A DNA stretch of 37,558 bases from Gracilariopsis chorda (lineage: Eukaryota > Rhodophyta > Florideophyceae > Gracilariales > Gracilariaceae). Under the pieces are notes generated by a model that was given only the letters and a program-made list of their open reading frames with translations, had not been told where the DNA came from and made no database searches. This document shows positions 19,301 to 27,951 of the stretch, in pieces. The position numbers and the translations under genes are program-made. How positions within the stretch are numbered: position 1 is the first letter of the stretch; every line of letters begins with the position of its first letter. Location of the stretch: contig NBIV01000618.1 of assembly GCA_003194525.1 (NCBI GenBank), positions 1-37,558 on the forward strand. Reading direction: 5' to 3'.

Positions 19301-20590
19301 CGCATGTTCCTGTACCTGATATTGTGCATGCAGATGTTTGTTGCACAGGTGGATATTAAAACCGCATTCCTGAACGGTGACCTCAAGGAAGACGTTTGGG
19401 TGATGTCACCGCGTGGCATTCCTGGTCTCAAGTCACGATGCTATAAACTGCTAAAGGCTATATATGGGCTTAAGCAGGCTCATCTGGCATGGCATACGAA
19501 GTTCAGCACAGACATTAAAGGCATAGGTTTTGAAGAATTACCCAGTGCACCATGTGTCTTCAGGCGCAAATTAGCCGGTAACACATACGCATACATCTTG
19601 GTATACGTAGATGAGCTTCTTATATTTACGCCAACTGCTGAACAACGTTCCCACATAGTGGAGGAGCTCAAGTCTCTGTATGACCTACGTGTTGAGACTC
19701 GTATCAGAATGTATCTTGGTGTTGAATTAACCTGGAACATGGACTCCAATGGCCAACTGTTAGGTGTAAAACTAGCACAGCCGCTGTATGTCAGTGGCAT
19801 GTTACGTCGGTTTGGACTGGAATGTAGCAAGCCTGCACGAAGCCCAATGGTAGAATCTTTCTTTTCCTCGCTTGATGTGGAGGAGGACAAGTCCCCATTT
19901 GAAGTCCAGTTGTATCAGCAGATGATCGGGTCTCTGCTGTACCTGGCATTACGGACACGTTTGGACATATTGGCACCCGTACTTATCCTAGCGCGCTTTC
20001 AGAAAGCACCAACTCGGTATTGTCATCGAGCGGTGAAGCGCGTGCTATGGTATTTACGTGGCACTACTCACCATGGACTTGTTTATCAACCTGGTAACCT
20101 GCTGCTCAATGGTTATGTAGACTCTGATTACGCTGGTGACACCACTGATCGCAAGTCTTTGTCTGGCTTTATGATCAAACTTGGGTCATGTGCTTGTTTC
20201 TACGGTGCGCGTAAGCAGGCGTCAGTGGCATTGTCTACAGGCGAGTCCGAGTATTACGCATTAGTGATGGCAAGTCAAGAGCTAATGTGGATATCTCGAG
20301 TACTTGAGGAATGTGGAATACCGGTTAATGAGAGTACTCCACTACGCTCAGACAACCAGTGTGCGATTGAATGGGCCATTGGTGAGCGTTGCCCCTCCGG
20401 ACGTGCCAAACACATTGACGTGAAGATACACTTTATCCGAGACTTGGTCAAAAGCAAGGTGATAACTGTGGAATATGTGGCAAGTGAGGACAATGATGCT
20501 GACATACTCACTAAACCACTTAGTCCTGCTATGGCACAGTTGATCATGGATAGGGTTGGTCTGACCCAGGAACTCGAGGAGGAGTGTTGA
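16304..20590 (+). CDS. Gag-pol polyprotein of E2, RT active site altered
   Basis: 1,428 codons in one frame, differing from E3's polyprotein at only five residues that I can see. The domains and catalytic residues are those listed for E3: CCHC knuckle from C277, protease DSGAT from D355, integrase D552, D617, E651, RNase H D1273 onward. The important change is C-to-G at 19615, which turns the RT box YVDD into YVDE (D1104E). The second Asp of this box binds catalytic metal in reverse transcriptases, so E2's enzyme is probably inactive or weak. W1249 (R in E3 and family 2) is a second private or subfamily change, shared with E1. Codons 24, 1032 and 1075 keep the common residues G, W and G. Expression from its own LTR is blocked or altered by E3 in the leader. 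Confidence 0.95.
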   Translation: MSDSEVESETTSGVKIPRFHGKRGEDYTLWRHRLRAACRIKGVWNVVMSSSEESSSGIMTQASGSSATQTPSRTLAKREKACAIIICALGDAPLRVVMDVDDDPGRMLQLLDARYASNRTVSRIAVQTQLFRMSYNGQNMSEFVDQFASLFSQLDRMGKDAAIPESHKAPMLLASIDPNCSLESTAAALRTKEISELTWDYVATTLIDEYNARQMGSSSSGRGRNRKENKNRGGSRISGHSKLSNGIENDGNASDSTTVNDPTGRAYAAGNKNGYHCTFCDRDGHTQDRCHMNPDNPDNHLPQAILDQLRLNAVEKPKRSAKSSRKASKVEIAGVAGEKSSVVPPVNECIDTYADSGATSHFFCSVSAFVPTTMFDIPHRTIELADNTTVTATQQGDVVLPFVDVNLRLSNVLLVPNLGYNLVSVGRLADKGIHSLFCDKEVRLQHEDGFEVGHGTRHHRSRLYTLPNPIDHTDTSTVLAATDERTSSLWHRRLAHMNEHDLQRVHAHVDGVPNIKGMEEVCRPCRLAKAHKLPFQGKFERAKQVGDVVHSDIIGPLVPSFPDRFRYASGFVDDHSRYAVLGFMVHRTEISEVFLGVKQKLKQLGGEHVLIRKLHSDNAEEYIALQHNPDNGLQEVSFSPPYTPQHNAIAERINRTMGEAARALLIQASLPDCLWPYALKHVIYIRNRVPHSTTGVTPYVLVTDNRPSLKYIKVFGCAAYVLKMNPGTKFESRALEGVYLQTLEHGVYEVLISGDDDIPRIVRSRHVTFDESRFPGVPYLSNYMDDESASDATYSSEDDVGSTSSEEFYVDDVADVISESENGSIDHSGAPVNVTANSAPPDIVTDDHNSGNEEGSESDAENIEQANLDSESQSRYPRRTRRAPQRWWHMAGAAKSEVKVTTSDDPTLKEALSAPPTEREQWLHAIDEEFTSLEDKATWVADDSPKSAPLPTHVILKVKRDADNSVDRFRARIVAGGNHQTYGQDYLETYAPVVSFNLVRMFLYLILCMQMFVAQVDIKTAFLNGDLKEDVWVMSPRGIPGLKSRCYKLLKAIYGLKQAHLAWHTKFSTDIKGIGFEELPSAPCVFRRKLAGNTYAYILVYVDELLIFTPTAEQRSHIVEELKSLYDLRVETRIRMYLGVELTWNMDSNGQLLGVKLAQPLYVSGMLRRFGLECSKPARSPMVESFFSSLDVEEDKSPFEVQLYQQMIGSLLYLALRTRLDILAPVLILARFQKAPTRYCHRAVKRVLWYLRGTTHHGLVYQPGNLLLNGYVDSDYAGDTTDRKSLSGFMIKLGSCACFYGARKQASVALSTGESEYYALVMASQELMWISRVLEECGIPVNESTPLRSDNQCAIEWAIGERCPSGRAKHIDVKIHFIRDLVKSKVITVEYVASEDNDADILTKPLSPAMAQLIMDRVGLTQELEEEC
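19604..19615 (+). other. Mutated RT catalytic box YVDE
   Basis: TAC GTA GAT GAG replaces TAC GTA GAT GAC. E1, E3, R, F2a and F2b all encode YVDD at this place. Confidence 0.93.
20576..20584 (+). other. Polypurine tract of E2
   Basis: GAGGAGGAG lies directly before the 3' LTR, as in E1 and E3. Confidence 0.82.
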
Positions 20591-21395
20591 TGTTAGCACG
20601 TAGTCGAGTGCCGGGTAGTACTGGGACATCATGGTGCAACACTTGAAAACAAAGTTTCATATAACGGAGGGCTGTTTTTGGGACCTGCTTTACAAAAGCG
20701 CATATGCGTGTGTTCTCAAACCCAACGTGAAACGGGCATATGATTGGCTACTGCAAACACTCATATGCAACGTATTGGTTACAAGTGTTATGCATTCTAT
20801 GGGCTCTTGGCACGGAACTGGCCACTTGGCATAAGGTGAATGGGTATGGTACTGAAGAATATGTGTGGCTACATGTGGTTTACAGGTATATGGAAGTGTG
20901 TCATGTGTGCGGTTGTGCAAGCAGGCACGTGCCATGCACGCAACACACCTAGGGTATGTACATGGATGCGGTGGCATGTGTATTTGTGCTTTGTCATTGT
21001 CATGATGATGCGAGTAAGTGTTTATACAGTGCTGCAACATGCTGGCACATTGTTGGCGTGTCCGGTTCACTTATTGTGCGTTGCTGGCTACTTGGTTCAC
21101 TTGGTCTGCATTGTTGTAATGTGTTGTTATGTTGTTATGCATGGTTGTACTTGGCTGTAATCAGTGTGTGCAACCCTTATTGTGTTATGTTTGTTTATGA
21201 TTGGTAGTATTGGGTGTCCCCACTTAGTGGTATAGGGTTTTCTTGTAGTTGTAGTGTGACGTAGAGGTGCTATATAACACGCTGAAGTTGCACTACCAAG
21301 TAAACTCGCCCCAAGACTGGCAACCTTCACTGCTTCTTTTTCTTCTTTCTTTGTTCTACAGATGCGCCGTAGCCCAACTAACATTACTATCATCA
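20585..21395 (+). repeat. Family-1 3' LTR of E2
   Basis: 811 bp, TGTTGATG...ATCATCA, followed by CTTCA and then family-2 LTR sequence. It carries C at the site matching 6774 and G at 21364. Confidence 0.95.
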
Positions 21396-21400
21396 CTTCA
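21396..21400 (+). repeat. TSD of E2, right copy (CTTCA)
   Basis: CTTCA duplicates 6689-6693. The family-2 LTR continues at 21401 with GGGGACGATGGGC. Confidence 0.95.
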
Positions 21401-21414
21401 GGGGACGATGGGCA

Positions 21415-21439
21415 CTTTTGGAGCCCCTCGCTCCAAAAG
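21415..21439 (+). repeat. 10-bp inverted repeat in the family-2 LTR
   Basis: CTTTTGGAGC, spacer CCCTC, GCTCCAAAAG. The stem is perfect here and nine pairs long in the copies near 28045 and 34630. It abuts the palindrome GCGCATATGCGC (21439-21450). Confidence 0.75.
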
Positions 21440-21497
21440 CGCATATGCGCCTCTGCTCAAACCCAACGTGAAACGGCAATGTGATTGGCTACTGCAA
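21435..21497 (+). promoter_or_regulatory. Conserved 63-bp U3 module, family-2 version
   Basis: It has the same length, block order and invariant blocks as the family-1 module. Here the first block extends to the perfect palindrome GCGCATATGCGC. The surrounding LTR sequence is otherwise unlike family 1. Confidence 0.65.
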
Positions 21498-21864
21498 AAT
21501 GCTATATGCATTGTATACCGTACAAGTGTTATGGAGTGTATGGTACTGGAATGCGGATATGCAGAAGTGGAGCAATGTGGTTGGTCCAAGTGTGCGCGCA
21601 GTAGACGGTTGTGCTGCAATGCCGAAGATGCGAATGGGAGCTGTATTGGGTGATTTGGGACAATGTGCGTTTGCGGGCTGCGCGGAGGGGTTGGAGTGCA
21701 AGGATGGTAATTGTTGATTTTTTAGAGCTGGTTCCAGATCAAGGGACTGGCAATGGATTTGCCGCATTGATTGATTTAGTTATTTGAAATTGTGACCCTC
21801 TAGATTGTGTGCGCGTTTCGTGTACACCTGCACACACGAATAACGTGTAGTGTAATGGTGCAAC

Positions 21865-21893
21865 CACTGCCGTCGCTTGCTGCGACGACGGTG
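21865..21893 (+). repeat. 12-pair hairpin in the family-2 LTR
   Basis: CACTGCCGTCGC, loop TTGCT, GCGACGACGGTG: eleven pairs including one T-G wobble, and one C/A mismatch. In the LTRs at 28501-28529 and 35084-35112 the wobble is a C-G pair. It could act as a structured RNA element in R/U5; its role is unknown. Confidence 0.65.
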
Positions 21894-22048
21894 AAGTGTG
21901 TGCGGTAGGGTATATGTAGATTGGCTTTGCCTGCTGTCGAGTAAACTGGTCGACTAAGGCTGACAACCTTCCTTGTTTTATTTTCTTGTTTCTTCTTCCT
22001 CCCGTTGTTTCTTCCCTTTTGTTTTCATAACCCGCGTGCGTTGCAACA

Positions 22049-22066
22049 GGTTATGGGCCCAGAGCG
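22049..22066 (+). other. Primer-binding site of F2a
   Basis: GGTTATGGGCCCAGAGCG directly follows the LTR and is identical to family 1, so both families use the same initiator-Met half-tRNA. Confidence 0.85.
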
Positions 22067-22387
22067 TCGACTTTTTGCAGACGTCGCGCTCTACTAATAT
22101 CTCTTTGGATTCTACGAAGACTGGTTTTTCTTTCGCGCAGGTACGCGTTGCGTTGCGAGCGAGCGAATCTTGTGGAAGTCGAGTGGCAGTGGTGAAAGTA
22201 GGCAAAGCGTTCAGAGACACCTTCTCTGGTAAGCCGACCTGCGCCTGTTCCGATCCCTGCTTCTTTGCTTCAGTGCACAAGGAAGACCGCGCTATTTTCG
22301 GGTAAGCGACTAGAAGGGGTTAACTGGTGAAAGCTTATCGCGTCAGCTACTAGCCTCCCTTGGACGTCTCGTACGGATTGTAAAGCC

Positions 22388-22413
22388 CCTCGCTCTGAAG
22401 TGCGCAGAGCAGG
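22388..22413 (+). other. Leader stem-loop A, family-2 version
   Basis: CCT, unpaired C, GCTCTG, loop AAGTGCG, CAGAGC, AGG. The loop is identical to family 1 and the stem differs by a paired T-A to C-G change. Confidence 0.75.
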
Positions 22414-22460
22414 ATTGGTCGCAGAATCCGCATCTCACCTGGAGAGAGTTACCAGGAACC

Positions 22461-22477
22461 AGAGGATTCGGACCTCT
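22461..22477 (+). other. Leader stem-loop C, family-2 version
   Basis: AGAGG, loop ATTCGGA, CCTCT: five Watson-Crick pairs. Two pairs differ from family 1 and both stay paired. Confidence 0.6.
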
Positions 22478-22609
22478 AGGGTAGCGGGGATAGTATCTCC
22501 TGCCAGTGCGCCCGTCTTAAGAAGTTTTATTTCTGTCCAGGCTCGTATCAGTACGTCCTGTGAGTAAACTCCGGGCGTTGAGTACCCGAACTCTGCCTGT
22601 GATCGCGTA

Positions 22610-22623
22610 CGAGACGCGTCTCG
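22610..22623 (+). other. Leader palindrome D, family-2 version
   Basis: CGAGACGCGTCTCG is fully self-complementary. The C-G pair at the second position of family 1 is G-C here. Confidence 0.7.
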
Positions 22624-24578
22624 ACAAGCGTAGTAGACTTGGTTACACGGTCTCCGCTGAAGTTTTCGATGTTGAGTGTTTGCGATTCTTCTCCGCTCCA
22701 GTTTTTCTGGTTCTTTGTGTAACAGAACCCTGGAAATCCCTCTTTTAGCTTCAATACATTGCGTGGATATCACTACATTTGGCATCTACATAGTTGCTTT
22801 TGTTGCTTTTCTTTGGTTCTAGTCCCGTAGGAACCATGTCCGACTCCGAAGTTGAAACGGAATCCCCATCTGGAATGAAAATTCCTCGTTTCCATGGTAA
22901 GCGTGGTGATGATTATATGCTGTGGCGTCACCGTCTCCGTGCTGCATGCCGTATTAATGGTGTCTGGAATGTCGCGAATCCCTCTGGGGTTCAATCTACC
23001 ACAGATATTTCAACTCAAGACACAACTACCGCAGGTAGTGGCACTGAAATAGCAACTCCCCGTATCATTGCGAAACGAGAAAAGGCTTGTGGTATCATCA
23101 TCTGTGCTCTTGGTGATGCTCCATTACGCGTAGTCATGGACGTGGATGATGATCCTGCACGTATGTTGCAACTCTTGGATGGACGTTATGCCTCCAATAG
23201 GACTGTATCTAGAATTGCAGTGCAGACACGATTGTTCCGAATGTCGTACAGCGGTGAGAACATGTCCAGCTATGTGGATCAATACACGGCATTGTTCGCT
23301 CAGTTAGACCGTATGGGCAAGGATGCTGCTATACCGGAGTCTCACAAGGCACCTATGCTACTTGCTTCCATTGATCCGAACAGTTCGTTGGAGTCCATGG
23401 CTGCTGCACTCCGTACCAAGGACATATCGGAACTGACTTGGGACTATGTGGCAACCACTTTGATCGATGAGTACAATGCTCGTCTGGTCAGTTCTTCTAG
23501 TTCTGGACGTACGCGAAGACGAAAGAAGAACAGAAGCAAAGGTTCTGGTGGTTCACGTGTGTCCCAATACTCCAGTCACACTCACATCAGGGATGGAAGT
23601 GACTCTGATGATCGGCCAAGTACAACTGGTAGAGCATACGTGGTGTCCAGTAACCGGACTTATCACTGTGAATTCTGTGATCGTGATGGTCACACAAAGG
23701 ACAGATGCCATGTGAATCCCGATAACCCAGATAATCACTTACCCAAAAGCATCCTGGACAAGCTTAACATCAAATCGAAGAGCAAATCTGGGGCGTCCAA
23801 GTCTTGCAATAAACCGGCTGGTAGTTCATCAAAGATTGAGGTATGTGGTATGGCACTGGAAAAGTCTTCCATCGTACCTCCCGACAGTTGTGATATGGAC
23901 ACCTATGCCGATAGTGGTGCTACATCACACTTTTTCGATTCGGTGTCTGCGTTTATTCCCGAGTCTTTGCACAACGTAGAAACTCGAACCATCATGCTTG
24001 CCGACAATACTGAAGTATGTGCAACGCAGCGGGGTGACATAGTATTGCCATTTGAGTACGCAAACCTACGATTGACTGATGTCCTGTTCGTTCCAGAACT
24101 GGAATACAATTGGTGTCCATAGGATGCTTGGCGGACAAGGGCATTGAATCTTTCTTTCGCTCAAGTGAAGTTCGTCTCACCTTGGACAATGGGTTTGTAG
24201 TCGGCAGTGGCCATCGCGATCGACGCTCGGGGTTGTACACCTTACCCGATCCGATATTGCAAGGTACCAAACCAACCCCATCCTCGTCACCAACTAGTGG
24301 AGATCATTGCATGAAGACATCGGAGTCCAGTATTGCTAATCTATGGCATCGGCGACTTGCCCACATCAATGCGCGCGACCTCCAGTCAGTTTACAAACAT
24401 GCTGAAGGGGTGCCGAAGATGTCGGGAATGGAGGAGATATGCCGCCCGTGTATGCTTGGTAAGGCACATAAACTTCCGTTCCCTGGCAAATACGACGAGC
24501 ATCAGCCGTAGGTGAGGTGGTACACTCCGATATACTAGGGCCCTTGTACCTTCATTCCCACAAAAGTTTCAATATGCC

Positions 24579-24583
24579 TCTAC
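24579..24583 (+). repeat. TSD of family-3 solo LTR, left copy (TCTAC)
   Basis: TCTAC precedes TGTTGAGAG and is repeated at 25362-25366 after CCAACA. Confidence 0.9.
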
Positions 24584-25361
24584 TGTTGAGAGTTGAAAGG
24601 AAGTTGAGGGGATGGAAGGGAAGTTCGCCAGCTCTAGCTTGGATTTACTTGGAGGTCCTTCAGGCACATCTTATATACCACTCTAAACTCGAATTGCGCG
24701 GGAACACCAACTACAAGTAAAACCTAAACCACTAAGCAGGGACACTCAATACTACCAATCATCATCTAACATGACATAGCCAGCTCAGCACAACCTCATT
24801 ACACCAACGCACACCAACGCACCAATGTTCTGTAATAGTTACGTGCATACACATGACCATGACAAGGCACAAATTCACGACTCCAACACACGCCAGCACA
24901 TGCCAACACATCACGGTAAGTCAACACGTCACGGTAAGTCGGCACGTAACCTGTGGTATTAGTGCCATGTCATCATGTGGCAATGCACACAACACCCACG
25001 TCATCAATATACCCGTGAATGTGTAAACCTGTTGACAGTGCATGCGCACCTTACCATTGTACCAACCACTGCTGTACCACTTGTACCAGGTGTCAACCAC
25101 CTCATCAGTATCCCCTGCACACAACGTACACTGTGACCACTGTAGTAGCTGGACACGTGGGTGTGTCCAACCGATCCAGTTATGCCATACCACTTGTACG
25201 CACCACGTTGCATATGTACACTTGCAGTAGCCAATCAGAAGCCAGTTTCACGTTGGGTTCGCGCACACGCGCATATGCCCTTTTGCAGAGGTACCCTCTA
25301 AAACAGCCCATGCTCCCGGAACATTTGGTTTTCAGTGACAGCACAGGTACTACTGCCAACA
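24584..25361 (-). repeat. Family-3 solo LTR in the integrase region of F2a
   Basis: 778 bp with TGTTG...CAACA ends and a 5-bp TSD TCTAC on both sides. Read on the minus strand it aligns in parts with the family-1 LTR: the 63-bp module, the stretch around GATTGGTAGTATTG...TTAGTGG, and TATATAA (24671-24677 on the plus strand). Elsewhere it is strongly diverged. No internal region remains, so it is the scar left by LTR-LTR recombination. It is probably a third family related to family 1. Confidence 0.9.
25222..25284 (-). promoter_or_regulatory. Conserved 63-bp U3 module, family-3 version
   Basis: The minus strand shows the same blocks AACCCAACGTGAAAC and TGATTGGCTACTGCAA with identical spacing. 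The first block reads GGGCATATGCG here, but GCGCATATGCG in the second copy (near 31914). Confidence 0.6.
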
Positions 25362-25366
25362 TCTAC
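25362..25366 (+). repeat. TSD of family-3 solo LTR, right copy (TCTAC)
   Basis: TCTAC follows the LTR, and the integrase reading resumes with CTTCCTTGACGAG. Confidence 0.9.
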
Positions 25367-27942
25367 CTTCCTTGACGAGCATTCAAAGTATGCACTCTTA
25401 GGCTTCATGACCCATAAAAGTGAAATTGCTGTTGTATTCGATGCAGTTGAGCACAAGTTCCAGCAGCTTGGAGGAGTGGCCATTGCGAAAGTGCACTCGG
25501 ATAATGCCCAGGAGTATATTGCGTTGCAGCTGAACCTGCCAACAATCTTCAAGACACTTCTTTCTCTCCTCCGTATACTCCGGAACACAATGCAATAGCC
25601 GAGCGCATCAATCGCACTATGGAGGAAGCTGCTCGAGCTTTGCTCATACAGGCAAGTCTCCCAGAGTGCTTGTGGCCATACGCATTAAAGCACGTCATAC
25701 ATGTTCGCAATAGGGTTTATCACTCAGCAACTGGAAGCAGCCTTACCTTTTGATGACTGGTTCAAAACCATCCCTGAAGCATGTCAAAGTGTTTGGGTGT
25801 GCTGCGTTCGTGCTTAAGATGAAACCGGATACCAAGTTCGAGTCTCGTGCACTTGAGGGAGTGTACTTGCAGACTCTTGAGCATGGTGTGTATGATGTTT
25901 TAGTCAATGACAGTGATGAGATTCCACGCATTGTAAAGTCTCGGCATGTGACATTTGACGAGTCCAAGTTCCCTGGGGCACCATTTCTGGAACATGTTAT
26001 GAGTGATGAAGGTGCATCAGATGATACTTATGAATGCACAGATCACTCTGAAATCGATACTGAGAGTGGTAGTATGGTTTCTGTGGACACCCCATTCGAC
26101 ATTGAGAGTGATACGGAACATATTGAATCCACTCCTATACCAACGGCAACAGAGCATTGGAAAGCGGTACCGATCATCCAGATGATAGCGAGCATACTCT
26201 TGGTGACGATTCGGACCCAGACAATTGTGGTGAGCATGCCCCAAGTGCTAGTCAACATACTTCGGACACTGATGTCTTACCGGAATCTGAGCCAGAACCA
26301 CGCTATCCTCGCCGTACACGACGTGCACCAGCTAAGTGGTGGTACATGGCCGGTAGTGCAACGTCACAAATGGATATTGCTACCAGTGATGAACCTACTC
26401 TGGGCGAAGCACTGTCTGCCACACCACTTGAGCAGAGCCTTTGGAAGGGTGCCATTGATGAAGAACTGACATCTCTGGAGGAGAAGAACACTTGGGAGGA
26501 GGATGAATCACCTGCCTCTCAGCCTCTTCCTATCATGTCATTCTAAACGTAAAGCGCGATGCCAAAGGATCAGTTGAGAGATTTAAGGCTAGGGTTGTGG
26601 CTGGTGGCAATCACCAGACATACGGGCAGAACTACATGGAGACATATGCGCCAGTAGTGCCATTTAGCCTGGTCCGCATGTTCCTGTACGTCGCACTTTG
26701 TCTTCAGATGTATGTGGCTCAAGTAGATGTTAAGACTGCATTTCTCAACGGTGAGCTTAAAGAAGACGTGTGGGTGATGTCGCCGCGTGGTGTTCCTGGT
26801 TGACCACAAAGTGCTATAGCTACTCAAGGCTATGTACGGTTTGAAACAGGCTCATCTAGCATGGCAACACCAAGTTCAAAGCAGACATGAAGAGGTTGGG
26901 TTTGAGGAACTACCCAGCGCACCGTGCGTATTCAAGCGAAAGGTTGGAGATGGCATGTATGCCTACATACTCGTATATGTGGACGACATTCTGGTGTTCA
27001 CGCCAACGCTGGGGCAACGGACTACGGTGTTGGAGGAGCTCAAACACTCTATGACCTCCGCATTGAGAACCGAATCACTCTGTACCTTGGCGTGGAGCTG
27101 TCATGGAAGATAGGTACGCCGGACAACTCCTTGGTGTCAAGCTGGGACAGTCGCTGTATATTGAAAGTATACTTCGACGATTTGGTCTCCAGAACGCTAA
27201 GCCAGTACCTAGCCTATGGTGGAGTGCTTCTTCACATCTCTAGCAATGGAGGAGGACAAATCACAATGGATGTGCAGTTGTACCAGCAGATGATCGGGTC
27301 TCTGCTGTACTTGGCACTACGTACTAGGTTGGATATACTTGCACCAGTTCTCATCCTGGCTCGTTTTCAGAGTGCTCCTACCGCTTGGTGTCACAAAAGC
27401 AGTGAAGCGTGTGCTCAGGTAACCTGTGTGGAACGCGACAGCCATGGGCTATGCTACAGGCTGGATCCGCTAGATCTGCATGGTTTTGTGGACTCTGACT
27501 ACGCTGGAGATACTACGAGTCGGAAGTCGATGTCCGGTATATCGTTAAACTTGGGTCAGCAACCTGCTGGTTATGGGGTTAGAAAACAAGCGTCAGTTGC
27601 GCTATCACTGGCGAGGCGAGTACTATGCTCTGACTTTGGCTGCACAGGAAGTGGTATGGGTTGCTCGTGTGCTACGGGAATGCGGCTTCGACATGAAACC
27701 TTTGTTCCTCTACACTCTGACAACCAGTGCGCATTGGAGTGGGCTGGTGGTGAAAGGTGTCCTTCTAGTCGTGCTAAACACATTGATGTAAAGGTTCACT
27801 TTATCCGAGATCTCATGAGAGACAATGTGATTAGTGTTCAATACGTCCCAAGTGAGCTGAATGATGCGATTTACTCACCAAGCCATTGTGACGTATGAGT
27901 GTTAATGCCATTCTCAAACGGCTTGGTCTTGGACAGGAACTC

Positions 27943-27951
27943 GAGGAGGAG
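27943..27951 (+). other. Polypurine tract of F2a
   Basis: GAGGAGGAG lies directly before the LTR TG, within pol, exactly as in family 1. Confidence 0.8.

Larger units (their letters stand above)
6694..21395 (+). mobile_element. Family-1 copia element E2, interrupted by E3
   Basis: E2 is bounded by family-1 LTRs and by the TSD CTTCA, and sits inside a family-2 LTR. Its own parts are LTR 6694-7504, leader 7505-7998, leader remainder 16005-16303, gag-pol 16304-20590 and LTR 20585-21395. Without the inserted material it is 1,305 + 5,391 = 6,696 bp, exactly the length of E3. The two LTRs differ at two sites I could find (6774 and 7473 and their partners), so insertion is recent. The RT active site is mutated (YVDE). 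Confidence 0.94.
21401..22048 (+). repeat. Family-2 LTR of F2a, right part (648 bp)
   Basis: This continues the LTR begun at 6609. It ends GCGTTGCAACA, giving TGTTG...CAACA terminal inverted repeats for the family. A weak TATA-like TATATG is near 21910. It carries the conserved module at 21435-21497 and two strong inverted repeats (21415-21439 and 21865-21893). Confidence 0.93.
22049..22835 (+). other. Family-2 leader, first copy
   Basis: 787 bp up to the gag ATG at 22836. It shares long blocks with the family-1 leader: the PBS region, GGTAAGCC near 22228, hairpin A at 22388-22413, hairpin B, hairpin C at 22461-22477, GTGAGTA at 22560 and palindrome D at 22610-22623. A pyrimidine run ending in TTCTAG (about 22804-22822) lies just before the ATG. 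Confidence 0.85.

Noticed and set aside
21973..22305. 110-codon ORF running from the family-2 LTR into the leader
   Set aside because: It spans the LTR end and the PBS, is not kept in frame in the second copy (shifted by homopolymer indels), and has no counterpart in family 1. At most it is an upstream ORF.
24584..25361. Host-derived insert or intron in family-2 integrase
   Set aside because: TG...CA ends, the TCTAC duplication and similarity to the family-1 LTR on the minus strand show that it is a solo LTR.
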